From NCBI GenBank assembly GCA_913053665.1, contig CAJXGR010000156.1, positions 1 to 7,212 of the forward strand: a stretch of 7,212 nt of DNA, written 5' to 3'. The position numbers and the translations under genes were made by a program. Of this stretch, positions 1-6,613 are shown piece by piece. Below the pieces are notes generated by a model. That model searched no databases. It was given only the letters and a program-made list of their open reading frames with translations, and was not told where the DNA came from. The stretch's first letter is position 1; the number at the start of each line of letters is the position of its first letter. The stretch comes from an uncultured Spirochaetia bacterium. GTDB taxonomy: Bacteria; Spirochaetota; UBA6919.

Positions 1-389
1 CGGAAGTTATCCACCCATATTTCTTCTTTATAGACATTGACTCTCTTGAATTTACGGGTAGTTGCGGCAATTTTGGCCCCCACCAAGTCGAATTGACCTT
101 TTTGTCCATCAAAATCCTGGGGTTTTAAAAGCCACTCAATATAACGATTAGCGGTTGAGTAGACGGTTAACTGATCAGATGGAAGCTCAGGGAGTGTTTC
201 ATTGAAGGTTAGATGGATTTTACCTTCATCAGAAGGATCAGAAGGGTCTAAATTACCATTGATGACCTTGGGTAGCCCCTTAACATAGAATGTTTTAACA
301 CTCTCTAAAAAGTTCTTTTTGAGTTGAGAGATTTTACCCTCATCCACCAGTTCATAATACTTTCTTTTTTCACCAAATTGGGTTAACAT
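1..389 (-). CDS. Hypothetical protein, N-terminal 129 residues (3' end off window); possible PilZ/DUF1577-like
   Basis: An open frame runs on the minus strand from an ATG at 389 to the left edge with no stop. The start is supported by AGAGG and AGGA purine runs just upstream (AGAGGTAAAAGGAA then ATG). The protein begins MLTQFGEKRKYYELVDEGK and has no signal peptide or membrane segment in the visible part, so it is probably cytoplasmic. The visible end, around residues 113-129, reads RKFKRVNVYKEEIWVDNF, which loosely recalls the arginine-rich start of a PilZ (c-di-GMP-binding) domain or the DUF1577 proteins of Leptospira. That resemblance is from memory and weak, because the diagnostic part lies beyond the window. 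It follows ggt in the same orientation, but a 359-bp gap with a palindrome suggests separate transcription. I do not firmly recognise the family; that it is a real gene is well supported by the RBS and an uninterrupted frame. Confidence 0.7.
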   Translation of the reverse strand, partial: MLTQFGEKRKYYELVDEGKISQLKKNFLESVKTFYVKGLPKVINGNLDPSDPSDEGKIHLTFNETLPELPSDQLTVYSTANRYIEWLLKPQDFDGQKGQFDLVGAKIAATTRKFKRVNVYKEEIWVDNF

Positions 390-420
390 TTCCTTTTACC
401 TCTTGTGAATATCTCTGCAA

Positions 421-448
421 AATATATGCCATGATTTTATAAAAATAA
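421..448 (-). promoter_or_regulatory. Weak candidate sigma70-like promoter for the gene at 1-389
   Basis: On the minus strand TTATTT (448-443) and TATATT (426-421) are separated by 16 bp and lie about 31 nt upstream of the ATG at 389. Both boxes are imperfect and the area is AT-rich, so chance matches are likely. It is listed because a gene after such a gap should have its own promoter and this is the best visible candidate. Confidence 0.28.
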
Positions 449-632
449 CTCCCCTTTCAGAGAGAGTATGAGTGGTAAAGGGGTATATCGCAAGCCCTCA
501 CTAATGCAAAATATGCACAGGAAAAGAACAGGATTAGCTGAAACTTAGGGTGGGTCAGAGGAAATTGGGATGTCAATTTTTGCACTGCCGAAAAGCCTAG
601 GGAGTGATAAACTAATATATAACGTCAATCCA

Positions 633-673
633 ATCACCTGTAGGGGCTGGGTAACCCAGCCCCTACAGGTGAT
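633..673. repeat. Perfect palindrome, 20-bp arms with a 1-nt centre, downstream of ggt
   Basis: The left arm 633-652 and right arm 654-673 are exact reverse complements around a single A at 653; the arm core is CTGTAGGGGCTGGGT. It lies 76 bp past the ggt stop, where a terminator could sit, but neither strand has a run of T after the stem (minus strand continues TGGATTG). It therefore looks more like a REP-type palindromic repeat, or a hairpin that protects or ends mRNA without a U-tract, than a classic intrinsic terminator. The GTAGGGG core also occurs in the hairpin at 2548-2578 on the other side of ggt, so the two may be copies of one repeat family. Confidence 0.9.
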
Positions 674-748
674 ACTTCAGTAATGATTTATATCTGCTTC
701 AACTATTGTTATGGGTTAAAATGGGACAAACAACTCATCACAAGGAAG

Positions 749-2509
749 TTAAAAGCCACCAGGACGTCCGCCACGGCGAGGATCAGCCACACCCACCAAG
801 TCATTGCCGTCTTTATGAACGGCACAGACCTTAGACCTGTTGGGAGAAACAGTGATCTGATGACCCAGGCTCTTGAGTTTCTCGATGGCTTCAGGGCTTA
901 GGGCTTCACTCTCCAGGAAAAGCTTGTCAGGCTGGTATTGATGATGGATTCTTCCCGCTGCAACACTGTCATAAAGGGATAATTTGAAGTCCAGGACATT
1001 AATAAGGGTCTGGAGAATGCCAGTGATGATGTAAGATCCTCCTGAAGCGCCCACGACAAGAACAGGCTTGTTATGACTAAAGACAATGGTTGGTGACATA
1101 CTACTCAAAGGGGTTTTAGCCCCCTCGATGGCGTTCGCTTCTCCTCCCACAAGGCCATAGAGGTTTGGAACTCCCGGTGCCACACTAAAGTCATCCATCG
1201 TGTTGTTGAGGATAATTCCCCATCCCGTCAGAAGAACACCGGCTCCAAAGCGATAATTGATAGACTGGGTGGAGGCAACAGCGTTTCCCTCAGCGTCCAT
1301 AATGGATAAATGGGTGGTCTCATAGGACTTATGTTGGTGTCCCTGAAGTTTTGCTATTGTGCTACTTGATGTGGCCTTGTTGGTGATGCTCTCAACAAGC
1401 TTTTTGGCGTAGGCCTTGGATGAAAGCCTCTTCATAGGGACTTTTACAAAGCGATTGTCTCCGCCGTATTTGGCTCGATCAGCGAATCCCCTGCGTAAAA
1501 CTTCCGTGAAAAAGTGAGTGAACCTGAATGAGTCCTTCTTCATTGCAGCAATATCCCTTGTCTCCAACATGTTTAGAATGGTGATGATGTGGATACCTGA
1601 GGATGGAGGGGGCATGATAGCAATCTTGTAGTTACGATACCTTGAGATCAACGGTTTAGACTGATAGACCCTATAGTTTTTCAGGTCTTTTTTAGTGATG
1701 AGACCACCGTGTGCAGCCATCTGTGACACAAGGGCTTTTCCGATCTTACCTTTATAGAAAACATCTTCGCCCTTCTGAGCAATGGCCTCAAGGGTTTTTG
1801 CCAGATCCCTTTGGATCAACAAGCTCCCGGTTTTTAGAGGTTTACCATGAGGAGCGAAAAGAGCCTTCATATTGTCATCCATATTATCATAAGCCTTGTC
1901 TATAGCGTCTGCGAGATGGTCATAGACCCTGAACCCCTGTCTCGCAAGGGTGATCGCAGGCTTCATCACTTGTTTCAGGCTTAGAGAACCAAACTGCCTG
2001 TGTATTTGGACGAATCCTGCGATCATTCCAGGGACGGCGACAGATCGATAACCCCATCTTGAGGCCCTGTCATCCACTTTCCCGTCTGCTGTCAAGTACA
2101 TTGTCCTGAAGGCCTTGAGTGGAGCGCGTTCTCTGAAGTCAAAAGCTATCGTTTTATTTTCCTTTGCCAAGTGGACCAACATAAATCCCCCGCCGCCTAA
2201 TCCAGTGGATTGGGGGCAGGTGACCGACAGGGTGAATGATACAGCGATAGCCGCGTCAATGATGTTCCCGCCCTTTTTCAGAATGGCCAAACCGGCCCTT
2301 GTAGCCTCCGGATGATCACTGGAGATCATCACCTTTCTGGCTCGTGCACTTAGCTGTGAGGCTGTGCTACCCTTTATTGGAGTGACAAGCTGAGGGTATT
2401 TATGATCAGAGATGGTCTTTGAGTCAGCCATATCGGGATCATTGCAACGAGATAAAATAGAACTCATCGTGACTATGACACAGAAAGAGAGTATCAGACG
2501 GTTTTTCAT
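749..2509 (-). CDS. ggt: Gamma-glutamyltranspeptidase (glutathione hydrolase), exported
   Basis: This 586-residue protein is an Ntn-hydrolase that cleaves or transfers the gamma-glutamyl group of glutathione and related peptides in the periplasm or at the cell surface. Length matches the E. coli enzyme (580). Residues 1-22 form a signal peptide ending LSRC, a possible but irregular lipobox (Arg before Cys22). The large-subunit DFRERAP motif holds Arg126, which binds the substrate carboxylate. The precursor should self-cleave before Thr398 in ETTHLS, giving large and small chains. Small-subunit motifs are present: SINYRFGAG (Asn418), NNTMDDFS (Asp440), the lid loop with Tyr451 (YGLVGG), PLSSMSPT (Ser469/Ser470) and the GASGGS oxyanion glycines 490/491. 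Ser416 and Thr437 replace E. coli Thr409 and Gln430. The ATG has an AAGGA site (2521-2517) 7 nt upstream. Family identity is near certain; lipidation is not. Confidence 0.97.
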   Translation of the reverse strand: MKNRLILSFCVIVTMSSILSRCNDPDMADSKTISDHKYPQLVTPIKGSTASQLSARARKVMISSDHPEATRAGLAILKKGGNIIDAAIAVSFTLSVTCPQSTGLGGGGFMLVHLAKENKTIAFDFRERAPLKAFRTMYLTADGKVDDRASRWGYRSVAVPGMIAGFVQIHRQFGSLSLKQVMKPAITLARQGFRVYDHLADAIDKAYDNMDDNMKALFAPHGKPLKTGSLLIQRDLAKTLEAIAQKGEDVFYKGKIGKALVSQMAAHGGLITKKDLKNYRVYQSKPLISRYRNYKIAIMPPPSSGIHIITILNMLETRDIAAMKKDSFRFTHFFTEVLRRGFADRAKYGGDNRFVKVPMKRLSSKAYAKKLVESITNKATSSSTIAKLQGHQHKSYETTHLSIMDAEGNAVASTQSINYRFGAGVLLTGWGIILNNTMDDFSVAPGVPNLYGLVGGEANAIEGAKTPLSSMSPTIVFSHNKPVLVVGASGGSYIITGILQTLINVLDFKLSLYDSVAAGRIHHQYQPDKLFLESEALSPEAIEKLKSLGHQITVSPNRSKVCAVHKDGNDLVGVADPRRGGRPGGF

Positions 2510-2547
2510 TCAAGATTCCTTGTAGAATGGGGTTGGATAAATGGGTA

Positions 2548-2578
2548 AAAGACCGTCGGGGTCACCCCTACGATCTTT
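2548..2578 (-). terminator. Hairpin between cyclase gene and ggt, probable intrinsic terminator
   Basis: On the minus strand the arms 2578-2565 (AAAGATCGTAGGGG) and 2561-2548 (CCCCGACGGTCTTT) pair over 14 positions, with one G-U pair and one mismatch, around a TGA loop; the strand then reads TTTTACCC. It starts 18 nt after the cyclase stop, a natural place for its terminator. The T-run is short (four), so termination may be partial. It also lies only 38 bp before the ggt ATG, leaving little room for a separate ggt promoter, so it could act as an attenuator or processing site instead. Its GTAGGGG core matches the palindrome at 633-673. Confidence 0.6.
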
Positions 2579-2596
2579 ATTCACTATTGATAACGA

Positions 2597-4234
2597 TTAC
2601 TTTGTAGTTTTAACAGATGTTCCGTCCCAGCCAACAGGAGGCGGGTCAGCTATGAACATTTTAGCTTGAGTCAATAGGCGTTTACTGGCAGTATTATCTG
2701 ATCTAATGGACTGAACTGTTTTGATGCAAGTTTCAAATTCTTGCCTCTGGTAAAGAGAAAGAGCCTCTTCATATAACTTGATTTCATCCAGACGCTGTGC
2801 GGATATGTCATCCGACTTCCTGCCTACAAGTTCATAAATCCTGATCCCTTCAGCTTTACCTTTCACGGCCACTTTATCCAGTTCACAGCAAACATATTCG
2901 TCCTGAACACGCTCTGCAATACTATGACTGATAATAATATCCACTGCGTATTCCTTTGTGAGGCCTTCCAGACGGCTGGCCAGGTTCACAGCGTCTCCGA
3001 TTACGGTAAACTCCATCTTACTCTCACTTCCTAAAGTACCTACAATCGCGTCTCCATAATTGATCCCCATGCCAATTTTTACTTCAAAAGTTCCTCTATT
3101 GCGTCTCTCTTCATTGAACTTTGCCAAAGCCTCGCGTTGAGCCACAGCGGCGAAACAGGAGTCGTAGGGATCCCTATCGGACGGCTTGATCCCACCCCAT
3201 TCAGCCATCACAGCGTCTCCAATAAACTTGTCCAGATTCCCCCCGGACTCTATGATAATGGGGACCATGAGATCGAAGTAGTTATTGAGCATCTCAACCA
3301 CCTCTTTGGCTGAGTTTTTTTCTGTGATGGTTGTAAAACTCCGTATATCGCTAAAGAAGATGGCTACTTTCCTGGATGTCCCTGCAATTCGTGAGTCCCC
3401 GGACTCTAATATCTGCTTCACCACGTCCTTTGACACGTATTGGGTAAAACCCTGGAGTCCGTGAACCATTGTGTTAAAGGAACGAGTCATGTCACCGATT
3501 TCATCTCTCTTGTGATCCTCGATACGTCTTTTCAGGTCACCGTTTCCCACAGCCTGCATTTCATTGGATATAAAACGAACAGGACGAACCACCAGAAATC
3601 GATTGAGTAGGGTAAGGGCAATGACTACAACCAGGATCATTGCTCCGATGGCCTCAATAAGGACTAATAGACTTTCAGCACGCGCCTTATACAGGGATTC
3701 CAGGCTATACTCCATGTATAAATAGCCTTGTGTGTCCTGATCACCTAATCTCCGTAAAGGAGTGTAAAAAATCATTAGCTTTCTATCAGGATAGTGGACA
3801 AAACGTCCCATATTATCACCTTCTACAAGGTCTTTAAGGTTTTTACCATCCTTACCCTTTGCAAGATCCAGCATATGTTGAGTCGGCCAATCCCTGGAGT
3901 CGTTCCAAGAGGCTAAAAGGCGTTTATCCCCTGGGGAAATAATGCGTACATCCATTAATTGGGGGATTTTACTCTTGATGGATAGAGCAGAATCGATTAA
4001 TGTCTTTGCTGAGACTTTACCGGCTTGAACAACGCTGATCTCAGTGAGCAACTTGGGCCCCTGACTCTCACTATCTTTCAGGGTTTCTAATAATATTCTT
4101 GATTGCTTGAGGCCTTCTTTGAACCTTTTGTTTTGCAAATTAATCATCACGATGGTAAATCCACCTGCAACAATGACCATAACAGCGATTAAAGAAAGAT
4201 TCATTTTAAAGGATAACGATACAAACTTTTTCAT
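2597..4234 (-). CDS. Membrane sensor adenylate cyclase (sensor-HAMP-class III cyclase)
   Basis: The 545-residue protein probably makes cAMP from ATP in response to an extracytoplasmic signal. Order: TM1 about 12-33, a periplasmic sensor region 34-187 (Cache/PDC-like by layout only), TM2 about 188-212, HAMP about 213-265, then the class III cyclase domain about 285-470. Catalytic residues are complete: metal aspartates Asp296 (FFSDIRSFT) and Asp340 (KFIGDAVMAEWG), adenine-selecting Lys336 and Thr410 (EFTVIGDAVNLASRLE), and transition-state residues Asn417 and Arg421. Lys plus Thr favours adenylate over guanylate cyclase. The tail 475-545 has a TPR-like helical segment ending PPPVGWDGT, a common tail in bacterial cyclases. 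The start is the ATG at 4234, with AAGGA 7 nt upstream overlapping the stop of the preceding gene; a longer frame from 4288 would add 18 residues inside that gene and lacks an RBS. It is the second gene of the operon after the binding protein. Confidence 0.94.
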   Translation of the reverse strand: MKKFVSLSFKMNLSLIAVMVIVAGGFTIVMINLQNKRFKEGLKQSRILLETLKDSESQGPKLLTEISVVQAGKVSAKTLIDSALSIKSKIPQLMDVRIISPGDKRLLASWNDSRDWPTQHMLDLAKGKDGKNLKDLVEGDNMGRFVHYPDRKLMIFYTPLRRLGDQDTQGYLYMEYSLESLYKARAESLLVLIEAIGAMILVVVIALTLLNRFLVVRPVRFISNEMQAVGNGDLKRRIEDHKRDEIGDMTRSFNTMVHGLQGFTQYVSKDVVKQILESGDSRIAGTSRKVAIFFSDIRSFTTITEKNSAKEVVEMLNNYFDLMVPIIIESGGNLDKFIGDAVMAEWGGIKPSDRDPYDSCFAAVAQREALAKFNEERRNRGTFEVKIGMGINYGDAIVGTLGSESKMEFTVIGDAVNLASRLEGLTKEYAVDIIISHSIAERVQDEYVCCELDKVAVKGKAEGIRIYELVGRKSDDISAQRLDEIKLYEEALSLYQRQEFETCIKTVQSIRSDNTASKRLLTQAKMFIADPPPVGWDGTSVKTTK

Positions 4235-4244
4235 ATTAAGTTCC

Positions 4245-5624
4245 TTACTTGGATTTAAGGCGAACCCGTGCCACAAAGACTGCTCCAAAGGGGATTATCT
4301 TTTGTATGATCCCGGGTTTTATGGGGTCTCCGTTTTTATTAAAGTGAATATTATCGCCTGTTACCCCATTATAGGTGGCTGCAGCCAGTGCATTCCTGAT
4401 CTTTTCACCCTTTGTAGAGCCTGCCTTTTGTATAGACTGCAATAAAATGCTAGTTGCATCATAGGATACGGCAGAGGCCTGATAGGGAGCGGTTTTATAC
4501 TTTTTGGCAAAACGAAGAATGAAATTAAGACTTTTGGGATCATCTTGTGTGGGATGCCAATTGACAGCAGAATAAGCCCCTAGAACGTACTTTTCGCCTG
4601 CCAGGAACAATAAATCCCCTCGACCCCAGCCGTCACCACTTAAAAACGTTCCTGTCACACCGGCTTTCCTCACAACCTTAATAAGAGGCCCTGCAGTAGG
4701 GAAATAAGAGGGAAGAAATATCACATTACTTTTGTAGCTCTTTATCTCAGCGATGAGTTTATCCAGTCCTTCCTGTCTTTCCAGTTGTCTTTTTGTGAAC
4801 TCAACAACTTTGAGACGTCCTCCGCCTTCCTTAAAAGCTTTCTCAAACTCAGTACTTAGAGATTCTGCAAAGTTATTATCCTGCTGCAGAACAATTAACG
4901 CTGTTTTTGCCTTCAGGTTCTTAAGGGCAAATTGAGCCATGATCGTTCCCTGAACGTTATCCGTAAAACACATCCGGAATATATAATCTCTTTTTACAGT
5001 GAGAACAGGTTTAGAGGCTAATATAGCGATCATGGGTAGTTTTTTTTCTTGGAATAAAGGTGCACAGACCCCTACAGTACCACTCCAATTAGGTCCAATG
5101 ACTGCTACAACATGGCTTTTCACAATCTTCTGGCACGCTATCTTTGCGTCAGACTCATTACCTCTGCTATCGTAATAATCGATCTGTACTTTTTTGCCCA
5201 AAAGAAGGCTTTTCTCATGAAACTCTTCCAAAGCTATTTCTATGCCCTGTCTGTTGGCGAAACCTGTTCTGGCACCCTTCCCTGAGATCGGCAGGCAGGC
5301 GGCAATCCTGATGACCCCTTCGGCTTTATCCCTCAAATCCAGTGTGGTTTTACCTGTTAGCAATTTATTTAGTACAAGGACTATTTGTGACTTGTTAGTT
5401 TCATCCAAATCACTCACCTGAACGGTCTTCTTCAGTGTATAGTATTTATCTGCTTTAGTATAATACTTTGACAGAACAGATTGATCCTCTGGGTCTAACT
5501 GATCAAAAAGCTGAGCTTTAAACTGTTTCAAGATCACGTCGTTGGCAAGATAAATATCAGGCTTTTGCGAGGCACACATAGACAAAGTAACTATAAGGAA
5601 TATTATGATGATCCAGAATCTCAC
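4245..5624 (-). CDS. LivK-type periplasmic substrate-binding lipoprotein (type I PBP fold)
   Basis: From a GTG at 5624 this is a 459-residue exported ligand-binding protein. Residues 1-17 form a signal peptide (MRFWIIIIFLIVTLSMC) with a possible lipobox LSMC, unusual for Met before the Cys. Residues about 18-100 are an extra helical segment of no recognised family. From about 104 the two-lobed type I binding fold of amino-acid/receptor-type proteins begins: IRIAACLPISGKGA, GFANRQGIEIALEEF, VVAVIGPNWSG, and later FLSGDGWG and AVSYDATSILLQSI. The GTG start is chosen because GGAGG (5634-5630) sits 5 nt before it; the in-frame ATG at 5636 has no RBS and adds only four residues. No LivHMGF transporter genes are nearby; instead a sensor cyclase follows after 10 bp. 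The ligand could be an amino acid or similar small molecule but cannot be read from the sequence. It may serve sensing rather than uptake. Confidence 0.9.
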   Translation of the reverse strand: MRFWIIIIFLIVTLSMCASQKPDIYLANDVILKQFKAQLFDQLDPEDQSVLSKYYTKADKYYTLKKTVQVSDLDETNKSQIVLVLNKLLTGKTTLDLRDKAEGVIRIAACLPISGKGARTGFANRQGIEIALEEFHEKSLLLGKKVQIDYYDSRGNESDAKIACQKIVKSHVVAVIGPNWSGTVGVCAPLFQEKKLPMIAILASKPVLTVKRDYIFRMCFTDNVQGTIMAQFALKNLKAKTALIVLQQDNNFAESLSTEFEKAFKEGGGRLKVVEFTKRQLERQEGLDKLIAEIKSYKSNVIFLPSYFPTAGPLIKVVRKAGVTGTFLSGDGWGRGDLLFLAGEKYVLGAYSAVNWHPTQDDPKSLNFILRFAKKYKTAPYQASAVSYDATSILLQSIQKAGSTKGEKIRNALAAATYNGVTGDNIHFNKNGDPIKPGIIQKIIPFGAVFVARVRLKSK

Positions 5625-5629
5625 GGAAG

Positions 5630-5634
5630 CCTCC
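5630..5634 (-). promoter_or_regulatory. Ribosome binding site GGAGG that fixes the GTG start of the binding-protein gene
   Basis: GGAGG on the minus strand lies 5 nt before GTG 5624-5622 and overlaps the last base of an in-frame ATG at 5636-5634. That ATG has only TTTTTGACCTTAA in front of it, with no purine-rich site. The GTG is therefore the better start. Confidence 0.75.
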
Positions 5635-5685
5635 ATTTAAGGTCAAAAATAAAGGAATCAACGCTATACAATGCCAACTTGTTAC

Positions 5686-5714
5686 ATTATAAACCGACAG
5701 GATGAAAAAGTCAA
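5686..5714 (-). promoter_or_regulatory. Near-consensus sigma70 promoter of the binding protein-cyclase operon
   Basis: On the minus strand TTGACT (5714-5709) and TATAAT (5691-5686) are separated by exactly 17 bp, 11 of 12 matches to the sigma70 consensus. Transcription would begin near 5679, giving a leader of about 55 nt to the GTG at 5624. The -35 box contains the TGA stop codon of the GGCT-like gene upstream, so the promoter is tucked into the end of that gene. No clear operator palindrome was seen around it. Confidence 0.82.
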
Positions 5715-6346
5715 GAGAAAGCTGTTTTTATTAACTCTTCTTGGGTGAAATTATTCATGATACCCGGCTTTGTGAGCAAATAGTCCGCTATCTCTTTGTT
5801 GGTATAGAAATAAGTTTCTTGTAATCCCGTAATAATGACCTTTAAATACTCATAAGACGGGGCTACAAAGGATTCTGCGTCCATAGATGCCGACGAGGTG
5901 AAGGTAAAGATTGGATAGCCCTCCAGCTCACCGATATATATGATATTGCCATACCATGAGTCTTTGAAGATAACTTTTGAACCCACCTTCTGAAGTGCCT
6001 TGAGGTCGATAATTGGCATTTCTATATCCCCGTTTTCCTGACTGACCACATCGATAAACTGCTGTTCTGAGACAAGATACATCCTGCCTAATGTGGAATT
6101 ACTATGATCTTTGTTCAGACCAATGAAAGCTACTCCTTTATAAGCCCAGGGATAGGCCTGTTTGGTAAAATACAAAAGATACGGGATATTTATCGGCCTG
6201 TTATCCTTTGGGAGAGACTTATCACGACATCCAATGTTTATTCTGGTGGCCCCTTCAGGTTTACCTCCGTTTATGTAGAATAGAAACCTGTCCTGGGAAA
6301 GGTTTGATCCATAGCTGGCGTACCATACATGGGGCTGAGCATACAT
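5711..6346 (-). CDS. Gamma-glutamylcyclotransferase-fold protein (often misnamed histone deacetylase)
   Basis: This 211-residue protein has the GGCT/AIG2-like fold signature near its N-terminus, YASYGSNL (Tyr12-Gly13-Ser14-Asn15), the loop that binds the gamma-glutamyl moiety in true cyclotransferases. The block TLGRMYLVSEQQFIDVVSQEN follows; Glu104 in QEN sits where the catalytic glutamate of GGCT enzymes is expected. Similar proteins in Firmicutes share the RFLFYINGG and GCRD motifs seen here and are commonly labelled 'histone deacetylase', a name with no structural support in this sequence. It has no signal peptide or TM segment, so it is cytoplasmic. The substrate is not known; gamma-glutamyl peptides or amines are possible. 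ATG at 6346 is preceded by AGGA with 8-nt spacing. It is separated from the downstream operon by a strong promoter, so it is probably a single transcription unit with some read-through. Confidence 0.85.
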   Translation of the reverse strand: MYAQPHVWYASYGSNLSQDRFLFYINGGKPEGATRINIGCRDKSLPKDNRPINIPYLLYFTKQAYPWAYKGVAFIGLNKDHSNSTLGRMYLVSEQQFIDVVSQENGDIEMPIIDLKALQKVGSKVIFKDSWYGNIIYIGELEGYPIFTFTSSASMDAESFVAPSYEYLKVIITGLQETYFYTNKEIADYLLTKPGIMNNFTQEELIKTAFS

Positions 6347-6366
6347 GTGTTTATCCTGTAAGTAAT

Positions 6367-6396
6367 ATTATATTATTTAACGTGAGTTCGGAATAA
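6367..6396 (-). promoter_or_regulatory. Candidate promoter for the GGCT-like gene
   Basis: A perfect TATAAT lies at 6372-6367 on the minus strand, 20 bp upstream of the ATG at 6346, with a weak TTATTC at 6396-6391 and an 18-bp spacer. The -10 is good, but the region is AT-rich, so the assignment is moderate. It implies a short leader of roughly 15 nt containing the AGGA ribosome site. Confidence 0.45.
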
Positions 6397-6493
6397 GTTA
6401 AAATGGCTAACTCTCTGTTGAACTGAGAAATTCGACCTACAGGCTTTTTCAGAGAAAGTCCATTTGTGCCGCTTTGAAAGCACTATACTCAAT

Positions 6494-6521
6494 TTGACGC
6501 AAAAAGTAAATAAAATATTTT
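6494..6521 (+). promoter_or_regulatory. Weak candidate promoter for the small plus-strand gene
   Basis: TTGACG (6494-6499) and TATTTT (6516-6521) are separated by 16 bp, upstream of the small membrane-protein gene. The -35 is good and the -10 mediocre; with such low GC, other -10-like hexamers (for example TATAAG-type near 6545) are equally possible. It would leave a leader of about 85 nt. Confidence 0.33.
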
Positions 6522-6613
6522 CTTTAATTAAGAAATCAATTATATTATAAGTCTAAGTATTTTTAAACTATAAATAGAAGGGTTGCCATAGAGGTTTGAA
6601 AAGGTATATCATT

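Larger units (their letters stand above)
390..748. other. 359-bp intergenic region between ggt and the left-edge gene
   Basis: I see no convincing coding frame in this gap. Its right part holds the palindrome at 633-673, its left end holds the RBS and weak promoter of the gene at 1-389. The middle (about 450-630) shows no recognisable RNA gene, terminator or repeat. A plus-strand frame opening at 683 runs into the ggt gene antisense and is not credible. Confidence 0.5.
6347..6613. other. 267-bp AT-rich divergent intergenic region
   Basis: This gap separates the minus-strand GGCT-like gene from the plus-strand small gene and should hold promoters for both. Composition falls to about 20% GC in 6481-6540. 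Apart from the candidate promoters I see only weak inverted repeats (for example GCTTT-G-AAAGC near 6470) and no RNA gene or transposon end. Confidence 0.5.

Noticed and set aside
683..901. Plus-strand open frame of 72 codons
   Set aside because: It overlaps the ggt C-terminus antisense and its product looks random.
4235..4288. Eighteen-residue N-terminal extension of the cyclase from an ATG at 4288
   Set aside because: It lies inside the 3' end of the binding-protein gene, has no ribosome site, and reads MEQSLWHGF before the natural MKKF start, which has AAGGA 7 nt upstream.
4107..4445. Plus-strand open frame of 112 codons
   Set aside because: It is antisense to both the cyclase and binding-protein genes, which have clear family motifs, and shows no RBS or recognisable domain.
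5068..5077. CCCCTAC inside the binding-protein gene as a third repeat copy
   Set aside because: It lacks an inverted partner and lies within conserved coding sequence.
5711..6346. Histone deacetylase function for the YGSNL protein
   Set aside because: There is no zinc-dependent deacetylase motif; the N-terminal YGSN loop and the QEN glutamate fit the gamma-glutamylcyclotransferase fold.
6424..6452. Possible stem CTGAGAAA / TTTTTCAG in the divergent intergenic region
   Set aside because: Only eight pairs with a wobble and a long loop; expected by chance in AT-rich DNA.
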